Of a DNA stretch of 41,506 nucleotides, positions 23,236-30,225 are shown in pieces. Source of the stretch: Candidatus Mediterraneibacter merdavium (GTDB lineage: Bacteria > Bacillota > Clostridia > Lachnospirales > Lachnospiraceae). Location of the stretch: positions 1 through 41,506 of the forward strand of contig DWYT01000104.1 of assembly GCA_019118545.1 (NCBI GenBank), written 5' to 3'. Position numbers and translations under genes: made by a program. The notes under the pieces are model-generated. The model was not told where the DNA came from, did not search any database, and saw only the letters and a program-made list of their open reading frames with translations. The stretch's first letter is position 1. Each line of letters begins with the position of its first letter.

Positions 23236-23940
23236 ATGGAAGAAATCATGGAAATACTGAAAGATCTGGACTGGAGTCCGCTATTCATATCTATCAAGAC
23301 AGGAGCGGTGGCGACTTTCCTCTCATTTTTTCTCGGGATATTTGCTGCCCGTAAGGTCGTGAAGGCATCCCCGGGGAAGAAGGCGGTCATCGATGGCATC
23401 CTCACCCTGCCGATGGTCCTGCCGCCTACAGTGGCAGGTTTCTTCCTGCTCCTTCTGTTCAGCAGACGCAGACCCTTTGGTGAATTCCTTTTTGACGAAT
23501 TCGGGTTCAAGGTGGTGCAGACATGGCTTGGCTGTATCATTGCGGCGACAGTGATCGCTTTCCCGCTCATGTACCGCAACGCGCGGGCGGCGATGGAACA
23601 GATCGACACCAATCTGGTGTACGCTGGACGCACTTTGGGCATGTCGGATACAAAGATTTTTTGGAAGATCATTATCCCCACCTCAGGGCCGGGGATCGCT
23701 TCCGGTACGATCCTTACATTCGCGAGGGCGCTGGGCGAGTACGGAGCCACATCCATGCTGGCGGGAAACATTCCCGGAAAGACGGGAACTATATCACAGA
23801 AGATCGCCATGGTCATACAAGACGGCGACTATATGACAGCCGGGATATGGGTGGCGATCGTCATTGTCATCGCCTTTATTGTCATCTTCCTGATGAACAT
23901 TATCTCAGGAACAAAGATGAAAAACATCGGGAGGTGGTAG
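23236..23940 (+). CDS. modB: Molybdate ABC transporter permease
   Basis: The 234-aa inner-membrane protein has about five hydrophobic helices and the conserved cytoplasmic EAA-type loop ARTLGMSDTKIFWKIIIP, followed by SGPGIASGTILTFARALGEYGATSMLAGN, which is highly typical of ModB/CysT-type permeases. The start ATG has an AGAGGA box. It follows modA by 38 bp and is 3 bp from modC, so the three are one transcript. A second ATG four codons in (MEILKDL) is also possible. Confidence 0.93.
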   Translation: MEEIMEILKDLDWSPLFISIKTGAVATFLSFFLGIFAARKVVKASPGKKAVIDGILTLPMVLPPTVAGFFLLLLFSRRRPFGEFLFDEFGFKVVQTWLGCIIAATVIAFPLMYRNARAAMEQIDTNLVYAGRTLGMSDTKIFWKIIIPTSGPGIASGTILTFARALGEYGATSMLAGNIPGKTGTISQKIAMVIQDGDYMTAGIWVAIVIVIAFIVIFLMNIISGTKMKNIGRW

Positions 23941-23943
23941 GCC

Positions 23944-25008
23944 ATGGCGATCAATGTGCAGATCAAAAAGAAGCTGGAAACCTTTCGGTTGGATATCTGT
24001 TTTCAGAGTGATTCGAAGCGTATCGGTATCTTAGGGGCCTCCGGATGCGGAAAGAGCATGACGCTAAAGAGCATTGCCGGTATCGAGACACCCGATGAGG
24101 GCAGGATCGAGGTGGAAGGACGGACACTTTTTGACAGAGATGCAAAAGTGAACGTAAAGCCGCAGAAACGCAACGTGGGATATCTGTTCCAGAATTATGC
24201 CCTGTTCCCCACGATGAGCGTGGAGAAAAATATCGCGGCAGGCTTAAAGGGCAGCAGGCAGGAAAAGGAAGTCCGCGTCCGTCAGATGATCGAGAAGTTC
24301 CGGCTCTCAGGACTGGAGAAACGCCTGCCCGGCCAGCTCTCCGGCGGGCAGCAGCAGAGAGTGGCGCTGGCGCGCATCATGGCTTATGAGCCGGATGTGA
24401 TCCTGCTTGACGAACCGTTTTCCGCACTGGATATGTACTTAAAAGACCAGCTCCAGCAGGAACTGATCCAGATGCTTGAAGATTACGAGGGCACAGTCAT
24501 CATGGTGTCCCACAATCGGGACGAGGTGTACCGCTTCAGCGAAGAACTGCTCGTTATCGATCAGGGAAGAATTGCCGCTTCGGGTAAGACACAGGAACTC
24601 TTTGAGGATCCAGTGAGTAAGGAGGCGGCCCGCCTTACCGGGTGTAAGAATTTCTCAAAAGTAAGACGGATCGACACCCACACCATAGAGGCGGAGGACT
24701 GGGGCGTTACCTTACATATAAAAGGAAAGATCCCGGAATACACAGAGTGGGTAGGATACCGCGCCCATGATTTCGTCCCTGTGTGGGGAGAACGCGGAGA
24801 AAATATGCTGAAAACCGATATTGAGAGCAGTGCTGCCCTGCCGTTTGAGCGGAATTACTATCTCAGGCCGGAGAGCAGGGAAACAGCTAAGCCCAATGTG
24901 CAGAATATCTGCTGGTTTGTACAGAGAGAGAAGCTGGACATACTGGAAGAAAGAGGACTCCCGGATTATCTGGAGATAAAAGAGGAGAAATTGCTATTCC
25001 TGCGGTAG
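23944..25008 (+). CDS. modC: Molybdate ABC transporter ATP-binding protein
   Basis: The 354-aa ATPase shows a Walker A GASGCGKSM (about residue 30), a Q-loop in LFQNYALFP, the ABC signature LSGGQQQRVALARI, Walker B DVILLDEPFSALD and the switch histidine in VIMVSHNRDEV. The C-terminal ~110 residues are not a clear Mop/TOBE pair; they resemble a divergent regulatory tail. It energises molybdate import together with ModA and ModB. A GGGAGGTGG box overlaps the modB stop region. A hairpin terminator with a T-run lies about 75 bp beyond the stop, though a promoter for the next gene lies between. Confidence 0.9.
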   Translation: MAINVQIKKKLETFRLDICFQSDSKRIGILGASGCGKSMTLKSIAGIETPDEGRIEVEGRTLFDRDAKVNVKPQKRNVGYLFQNYALFPTMSVEKNIAAGLKGSRQEKEVRVRQMIEKFRLSGLEKRLPGQLSGGQQQRVALARIMAYEPDVILLDEPFSALDMYLKDQLQQELIQMLEDYEGTVIMVSHNRDEVYRFSEELLVIDQGRIAASGKTQELFEDPVSKEAARLTGCKNFSKVRRIDTHTIEAEDWGVTLHIKGKIPEYTEWVGYRAHDFVPVWGERGENMLKTDIESSAALPFERNYYLRPESRETAKPNVQNICWFVQREKLDILEERGLPDYLEIKEEKLLFLR

Positions 25009-25038
25009 GGGCCGCGGCAGATTTATCGGAAAAATGTA

Positions 25039-25067
25039 TTTACAGATCAAACGGTCTGTTATATAAT
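25039..25067 (+). promoter_or_regulatory. Promoter upstream of the MATE gene
   Basis: A -35 TTTACA (25039-25044), 17-bp spacer and perfect -10 TATAAT (25062-25067) read rightward. The spacer contains an imperfect palindrome (CAGATC...GGTCTG) that could be an operator. The following hairpin would be transcribed from this promoter, giving an attenuator-like leader. Confidence 0.55.
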
Positions 25068-25084
25068 GTGCACTTGTATAGTGA

Positions 25085-25115
25085 AAAAAGGGTATGTCAA
25101 AGGCATATCCTTTTT
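25085..25115 (+). terminator. Terminator or attenuator hairpin between modC and the MATE gene
   Basis: Positions 25085-25098 pair with 25102-25115 around a 3-nt loop, including two G:U pairs when read as plus-strand RNA, and the 3' arm ends in TTTTT. It likely terminates modABC. Because a promoter lies 20-45 bp upstream, it may also attenuate transcripts heading into the MATE gene. Confidence 0.65.
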
Positions 25116-25182
25116 GAATGGACAGGCAATGTACAAATACCGCCATCTCAGGCGCGAATATACAGAGAGGAGCACCCGGATA

Positions 25183-26550
25183 ATGAAGACGATACAAAAT
25201 GACATGACAAAGGGAAGTCCGATGAAGATTATATTAAGCTTTACATTTCCAATCTTTTTGGGAAATGTGTTTCAGCAGTTCTATAATATGGCGGACACAA
25301 TAATCGTCGGAAAATTTGTGGGAACAAAGGCTCTTGCGGCAGTGGGGAGCACGGGGACGATCATGTTCCTGATCTATGGGTTCGTGGTCGGCATGACTGC
25401 GGGATTCACCGTCCTGACCGCCCAGAAGTTCGGTGCCGGAGATATGCGGGCAATGCGCGGCACCGTGGCGGGAGCATCCATTTTGTCACTTATCATAGGC
25501 ATTATACTGACAGTGCTGTTCATGGTGTTCATGAAGCCGTGGCTTACGGCAATGAACACGCCTGCGGACATTTTTGCCGACGCTTATACGTACATCATGA
25601 TTATCAGCGGCGGAATTCTGGCGCAGATGCTCTATAACCTGTTGGCGAGTATCCTTCGTGCCCTTGGGAACAGCAGGGTGCCTCTGTATTTCCTTATTCT
25701 GTCCGCACTGCTGAATATCCTGCTGGATCTTGTTTTCATCATTGCTTTCGGCATGGGAGCGGCAGGCGCGGCGGTGGCCACTGTCATTTCACAGGGAGTA
25801 TCAGGTGTCCTCTGCCTTGTGTATATTGCAAAAAAAGTGCCTGTGCTGCGGATGGAGCGTGAGGACTGGCGCCCGTCAGGGCATCTTCTGGGGATACAGC
25901 TTCGGATCGGTATCCCCATGGCGCTCCAATATTCTATAACAGCAGTGGGTACAATGATGGTTCAGTCTGCTCTGAATATTCTTGGTTCGACTCTGGTAGC
26001 GGCCTATACGGCGGCAAGCAAGATCGAGCAGGTGGTCACTCAGGCATATGTCGCCATGGGAACCACGATGGCTACATATGGAGCACAGAATATGGGCGCT
26101 GGCGACGTACCCCGCATCAGGAAGGGATTTAAAGCCTGCACGGTTCTGGGGATTGTCTATTCTTTTGCGGCGGCGGCGCTTGTCATGACCGTGGGGAAAT
26201 ATATGACTTACCTGTTCGTTTCCGAGGATGCGGCAGTTATTATGGAATCTGTTGATACCTACTTGAAATGTGTGGGTGTATTCTTTATACCGCTTGTCAT
26301 CGTAAATGTATACAGGAACGGCATACAGGGGCTTGGATACGGCATCCTGCCTATGATGGCGGGGGTGGCGGAGTTGATCGGGAGAGGCGTGGTCGCGGTC
26401 ATCGCGGCGGGACAGAAGAGCTACCTCGGCGTCTGTCTGGCAAGTCCGGCGGCGTGGGTGCTGGCCTCGCTTCTGCTGATTGGAATGTACTATTATGTGG
26501 TGAAGATCGACCTGAAAAAAATCTTCCGCGGCTCCGGCGCGGAAGATTAA
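25183..26550 (+). CDS. MATE family multidrug/metabolite efflux transporter
   Basis: The 455-aa membrane protein has twelve predicted hydrophobic helices in two related halves. The N-terminal block FPIFLGNVFQQFYNMADTIIVGKFVG and the segment ALAAVGSTGTIMFLI are classic MATE (NorM/DinF-like) features; GIPMALQYSITAVGTMMVQ opens the second half. Such transporters export cationic drugs or metabolites by Na+ or H+ antiport. The start is the ATG following a GAGAGGAGC box; an upstream in-frame ATG at 25066 is rejected because a terminator-like hairpin lies downstream of it. It has its own promoter, so coupling to purine breakdown is not shown. Substrate unknown. Confidence 0.9.
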   Translation: MKTIQNDMTKGSPMKIILSFTFPIFLGNVFQQFYNMADTIIVGKFVGTKALAAVGSTGTIMFLIYGFVVGMTAGFTVLTAQKFGAGDMRAMRGTVAGASILSLIIGIILTVLFMVFMKPWLTAMNTPADIFADAYTYIMIISGGILAQMLYNLLASILRALGNSRVPLYFLILSALLNILLDLVFIIAFGMGAAGAAVATVISQGVSGVLCLVYIAKKVPVLRMEREDWRPSGHLLGIQLRIGIPMALQYSITAVGTMMVQSALNILGSTLVAAYTAASKIEQVVTQAYVAMGTTMATYGAQNMGAGDVPRIRKGFKACTVLGIVYSFAAAALVMTVGKYMTYLFVSEDAAVIMESVDTYLKCVGVFFIPLVIVNVYRNGIQGLGYGILPMMAGVAELIGRGVVAVIAAGQKSYLGVCLASPAAWVLASLLLIGMYYYVVKIDLKKIFRGSGAED

Positions 26551-26642
26551 GAGGGGTTGTGTGAAATTAAGGAAAATCTATGCGAAATAGACAGAGGTCT
26601 ATATAAATTTTAAAATCTATGCAAATCTTTTAGGCGAAGCCC

Positions 26643-26684
26643 GGCGGCCATGTATACGAACTGTATACACAGCCGCCGTCCTCT
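26643..26684 (+). terminator. Terminator after the MATE gene
   Basis: A GGCGGC/GCCGCC stem (26643-26648 with 26672-26677) encloses an inner TGTATAC/GTATACA stem, followed by a CTCTTT stretch. It lies about 90 bp after the stop. Nothing else of note is seen in 26551-26781. Confidence 0.6.
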
Positions 26685-26781
26685 TTATGTATGCTCTTAT
26701 GATAACAGGCAAATGTGAATCGACTGTGTCAATATATGGAAGAAAGTTTAAAAATTATAAAAAGAAAATAAACCGGCATAA

Positions 26782-26843
26782 AAACACCCCGATGCCCGCA
26801 TCACTGCCGGATTGATGCTCCGTGTGCCTGCCTCGGGGTGTTT
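26782..26843 (-). terminator. Terminator of the small hypothetical gene
   Basis: An 11-bp stem (AAACACCCCGA at 26782-26792 with its complement at 26833-26843) encloses a 40-nt loop that itself has a short GCATCA/TGATGC stem. Reading left the stem is followed by TTTATGCC. It begins 5 bp beyond the stop codon of the minus-strand gene. Confidence 0.65.
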
Positions 26844-26847
26844 GACT

Positions 26848-27159
26848 TTAATCCGCCTTTTTTACAGTATACATCATTTCCTTTTCAGCGTCAGACCAGC
26901 GCTCTCTGTCAGCATCATATCTCTCCCAGAGCCATGCGACTGCCTGATCCATTCCCTCCTCAGTGAGGGGGAAAACGGCGCTTTCTTTCTTCTCGTCCGG
27001 CGTCTGTTCAAAACACCAAGGCTCCGGGTAGATAAAAACTGTAAAGGTTGTGCTTGATTTTCCGTCATCACCTTGAAAAAGATAGCGCATCCCCCTGTGG
27101 CTGCCGGAGAACGGCTCTTTTTTTAATCCGTTTACGGGGATAAGTTTTTTATCAATCAT
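26848..27159 (-). CDS. Small conserved-looking hypothetical protein (103 aa)
   Basis: I do not recognise a family. The protein is soluble and acidic, with an aromatic-rich middle (TFTVFIYPEPWCFEQTPDEKK) and a helical C-terminus (DQAVAWLWERYDADRERW). There is no signal peptide or membrane segment. Support for it being real: a GAGAGGA ribosome site upstream, a good hairpin terminator 5 bp after its stop, and amino-acid composition of a normal folded protein. It lies between a tandem repeat array and a convergent MATE gene, on the opposite strand to the latter. No function is proposed. Confidence 0.7.
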   Translation of the reverse strand: MIDKKLIPVNGLKKEPFSGSHRGMRYLFQGDDGKSSTTFTVFIYPEPWCFEQTPDEKKESAVFPLTEEGMDQAVAWLWERYDADRERWSDAEKEMMYTVKKAD

Positions 27160-27208
27160 AGTGCATTGTTATCCTCTCATTTTTCTGTGCTGTCGTATCT
27201 GATGTATC

Positions 27209-27505
27209 GCGCACCGCGCCTCGCCCAGCTCGAAGCCGCTTCACAGCTTCTCGCTGTTCGTTGCACTCGTATATCCATACATTCCGCGCACCGCGCCTCG
27301 CCCAGCTCGAAGCCGCTTCACAGCTTCTCGCTGTCCGTTGCACTCGTATATCCATACATTCCGCGCACTGCGCCTCGCCCAGCTCGAAGCCGCTTCACAG
27401 CTTCTCGCTGTCCGTTGCACTCGTATATCTTACATTCCGCGCACCGCGACGCGCCCAGCTCGAAGCCGCTTCGCATCTTCTCGCTGTCCGTTGCACTCAC
27501 ATACT
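27209..27505. repeat. 77-bp tandem repeat array, about 3.8 copies
   Basis: Units begin at 27209, 27286, 27363 and 27439; the first two are 77 bp, the third 76 bp through a one-base deletion, and the fourth is partial and more diverged. Units 1 and 2 are nearly identical. Each unit is GC-rich and holds GAAG-CCG-CTTC and CAGC/GCTG pairings that could form small hairpins. As 77 is not a multiple of three and no ribosome site is seen, the long frames across it are not genes. It fills most of the gap between two minus-strand genes. Confidence 0.9.
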
Positions 27506-27564
27506 CCAGCACGGATACCAACTAGCAGATGCGAGCATCTGTAGTTGGCACCCATGTTGGAGTA
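27502..27564 (-). other. Long hairpin capping the 77-bp repeat array
   Basis: Positions 27502-27531 pair with 27536-27564 with a single 1-nt bulge and a 4-nt loop. Four non-Watson-Crick positions exist; three of them are G:U pairs in minus-strand RNA and only one is in plus-strand RNA, suggesting the fold acts in leftward transcripts, i.e. 26 bp after the binding-protein stop. There is no U-run, so it is not a simple terminator. Confidence 0.65.
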
Positions 27565-27589
27565 CGCTCGTCGCTATGCGCTCATTATA

Positions 27590-28630
27590 TCACTGCGCGG
27601 CTTTCTCTGCAAACTCTGTTGTCACCAGATCTTCATACGGAACACGCTCATCCAGTTCATCCGCGCTTTCAAGGATATCCTGCAGCAGGTCAAAGCTGCT
27701 TTCTTCAAAGATCAGATCGCTTTTCCACGTGTCCTGATCGTAATAGCGCGTTACGATGGTTGTGATCGTCTCCAGATCGGTCTCCGGGAACTGAGGTTCA
27801 ATGACAGCCGCGATCTCCTCCGGTGTGTGGGACTGCACGAAGTTCATTCCTTTTTGAAGGGCATTGGTAAATCCCTGTATCACATCCGGGTTCTCATCGA
27901 TGTAGCTCTGCTTTGCGCTGAACGCGGTGTAGGGGACATATCCGCTGTCCTCACCGAGAGAGGCGACCACATAACCCTTGCCTTCCGATTCCAGAGTGGT
28001 CGCGCCCGGTTCAAATTCAACTGTAAAGTCGCCCTGATCTTCTGCAAATGCAGCAGCGGTGGAGCCAAAATCGATATTCTGGTTGATCTCGAGGTCCGTC
28101 TCCGGGTCGATTCCATTTTCCTTTAAAATATACTCGAACACCATCTCAGGCATGCCGCCTTTGCGTCCGCCGAGTACGAGGTGGCCTTTTAAGTCTTCCC
28201 ATGTGAAATCAGGCATCTCTTCCCGTGCCACAAGGAAGTTCCCCGCGCGCTGGGTAAGCTGGGCGAAGTTGACCACATAGTCCGTAGCGCCCTCCGCGTA
28301 GGTGTAGATGGATGCCTCTGAACCCATAAACCCGATCTCCGCCTCGCCGGAGATGACCGCGGTCATTGTCTTATCCGCTCCAAACCCGCACACGAGTTCC
28401 AGATCAATCCCTTCTTCCTCAAAATACCCTTCCTCGATCGCGACGTACATCGGCGCGTAGAAGATGGAATGTGCCACCTCATTTAGTGTTACTTTGACAG
28501 GCTCTTTTTCTTCCGCCTGCTCTGTGGAAGTGCTTTCCGGCCCTGCGGATTCCTTATCCTGCGAACATCCCGCCAGCATGGACAGGGAGAGGACAGCAGC
28601 GCCAAGATAGGCTAAAATGCGCTTTTTCAT
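27590..28630 (-). CDS. NMT1/SsuA-like ABC transporter substrate-binding lipoprotein
   Basis: The 346-aa precursor begins with a lipoprotein signal (KKRILAYLGAAVLSLSM then LAGC, cysteine at about residue 22), then a Ser/Glu-rich linker. The mature domain has the pattern of sulfonate/nitrate/thiamine-precursor binding proteins: FYAPMYVAIEEGYFEEEGIDLELV, ISGEAEIGFMGSEASIY and GRKGGMPEMVFEYIL. These proteins deliver small organic anions or pyrimidine precursors to an ABC importer. No permease or ATPase gene is adjacent; the nearest genes are a sucrose-type hydrolase upstream and a repeat array downstream, so the partner transporter is elsewhere. A GGAGGAATT ribosome site precedes the ATG. Ligand unknown. 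Confidence 0.88.
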   Translation of the reverse strand: MKKRILAYLGAAVLSLSMLAGCSQDKESAGPESTSTEQAEEKEPVKVTLNEVAHSIFYAPMYVAIEEGYFEEEGIDLELVCGFGADKTMTAVISGEAEIGFMGSEASIYTYAEGATDYVVNFAQLTQRAGNFLVAREEMPDFTWEDLKGHLVLGGRKGGMPEMVFEYILKENGIDPETDLEINQNIDFGSTAAAFAEDQGDFTVEFEPGATTLESEGKGYVVASLGEDSGYVPYTAFSAKQSYIDENPDVIQGFTNALQKGMNFVQSHTPEEIAAVIEPQFPETDLETITTIVTRYYDQDTWKSDLIFEESSFDLLQDILESADELDERVPYEDLVTTEFAEKAAQ

Positions 28631-28734
28631 AATTCCTCCATATAGATTTATTCAATTCTTTCTTAAATACTATATGAAGGAAAGCAGAGGAAGTTCCGCT
28701 CATAGGCCACCAAAAGGCGGGCCAAAGCCTGTTA

Positions 28735-30177
28735 TTACGGGCAGAGTTCATACCATGTCACAGTTCCCCGCGCTTCTGCGTCTTTCATTTCGCAGGACAG
28801 ACCGGTCATGGAATCATAGATCCGGGTGGTGAACACTTCCTCGCCGTCATTTATGAATAATTCTAATGTAGAGGAGTCCGAGAGGATACGAATGTTGCGG
28901 ATATCCTGTAAACGGACGCCCCGTGTCGTCCTGCCGCGCCCGCATTGGCTTATATCCAGAAGAAGCACATCCCCGTCATAGGAAAGGAGAGCGTTCTCAC
29001 GGATGCGCAGGGTAAAGCTTTCGCATTTCTCAAAGGCCAGTTCCATATCAAAAAGCGGGGAGACATTCTGGGAAAATGTGTTCGTAAAGTGCTCTTCATG
29101 CCCCATGCCCCGGATTGTTTCAAGTTCCCGGATCGGCCGCTGTGCAGGATGTCCTTCCTTCGTCAGATACAGTTCCCGTGGAATGGTGAGGCAGTGCTGC
29201 CAGCCGTTTTTTAAGGTGGGGGCGTTGTCATACCCGCTGTCCGGCATTCCCATCCATCCGATGAGCAGAGTGCGGCCCTGTCGGTCCTGAAATATCTGCG
29301 GTGCGTAGAAGTCAAAGCCACGGTCCAGTTCCCGGAATTCTCCGATCTGATAATCTGTTTCGCCAAAGGTGTAATCCAGTTTAAACGAGCCGCACTGGTA
29401 GGTATTGGCATAGTCGAGTCCCTGAGAGGGAAGTCCCTGAGGGCAGGCGATGAGAAATCCCTGTCCGTTTATTTCAGCATAGTTGGGGCATTCCCACATA
29501 TAGCCAAAAGGATTTTCCGTAGTAAAGCGGAGCTTGTATTCCCAGCGGCGCAAATCATCGCTCTCATAGAGGAGGACGCAGCCTTTATCTGAGAGAGTGC
29601 GCGCACCTAGGAGCATATAGTAACGCCCGTTTCTGCGGATCACCTGCGGATCCCTCACGTGTTTGCTCATATCCTCTGGAAAATCATCGTTTGTCATGAG
29701 CAGCTCTTTCTCTGTGAAATTATAGCCGTCCCTGCTGGTGATGAGGATGACATTCTGTTCTCTGCCCGCTGTGGTGTAGTCGTATTTTTTGTCCGTATAT
29801 TTGACATTGCCTGTGTAGAACACATAGTAAATGCCGTCTTCTTCATAGGCGGAGCCGCTGTACGCGCCGTGCTGGTCCCATGCGCAGTCTGGGTAGACGG
29901 CAGGCTCATGCTCCTGAAAATGAAGGAGATCCTGCGAGGTCATGTGTCCCCACAACCCATTTCCGCCCTCGGCGTTAAAGGGGGAATACTGAAAATAAAT
30001 ATGGTAGTCATTTCCGATCTGGCACAACCCGTTGGGATCGTTGAGCCAGCCCACGGGCGGCTGCAGATGGTATCCAAGGCGCAGAATATCATTCTGCGCC
30101 CGGTCTATAACGGAACCAAACTGTTCGAGCTGTTTAAGATACATTTCTTTTGTCATGGGTTTCTTTTCTGCTGGCAT
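28735..30177 (-). CDS. Glycoside hydrolase family 32 (sucrose-6-phosphate hydrolase type)
   Basis: The 480-aa protein is a GH32 beta-fructosidase. The nucleophile motif WLNDPNG is at residues 44-50 (Asp47), the transition-state stabiliser RDPQV comes mid-protein, and the acid/base motif MWECPNY follows. A C-terminal beta-sandwich region includes RNIRILSDSSTLELFINDGEEVF, typical of the family. There is no signal peptide, so it acts inside the cell, cleaving sucrose-6-phosphate delivered by the PTS permease encoded 49 bp upstream on the same strand. An AAGGAG box precedes the start. Together with the divergent AraC regulator it makes a compact sucrose/fructoside module. Fructan oligomers are possible alternative substrates. 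Confidence 0.92.
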   Translation of the reverse strand: MPAEKKPMTKEMYLKQLEQFGSVIDRAQNDILRLGYHLQPPVGWLNDPNGLCQIGNDYHIYFQYSPFNAEGGNGLWGHMTSQDLLHFQEHEPAVYPDCAWDQHGAYSGSAYEEDGIYYVFYTGNVKYTDKKYDYTTAGREQNVILITSRDGYNFTEKELLMTNDDFPEDMSKHVRDPQVIRRNGRYYMLLGARTLSDKGCVLLYESDDLRRWEYKLRFTTENPFGYMWECPNYAEINGQGFLIACPQGLPSQGLDYANTYQCGSFKLDYTFGETDYQIGEFRELDRGFDFYAPQIFQDRQGRTLLIGWMGMPDSGYDNAPTLKNGWQHCLTIPRELYLTKEGHPAQRPIRELETIRGMGHEEHFTNTFSQNVSPLFDMELAFEKCESFTLRIRENALLSYDGDVLLLDISQCGRGRTTRGVRLQDIRNIRILSDSSTLELFINDGEEVFTTRIYDSMTGLSCEMKDAEARGTVTWYELCP

Positions 30178-30225
30178 ATCTTTATTCTCCTTTACGCTGT
30201 CATATGCTGTCCGTCACAGTATTTC

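Noticed and set aside
25066-25182. Longer N-terminus for the MATE transporter
   Set aside because: The extra 39 codons cross a terminator-like hairpin and precede the well-placed GAGAGGAGC ribosome site of the ATG at 25183.
27209-27505. CRISPR-like array
   Set aside because: The units abut directly with no unique spacers, are too long for a CRISPR repeat and no cas genes lie near.
27166-27765. Several overlapping open frames across the 77-bp array
   Set aside because: They come from repeat periodicity, shift frame at each unit, lack ribosome sites and have no protein-like composition.
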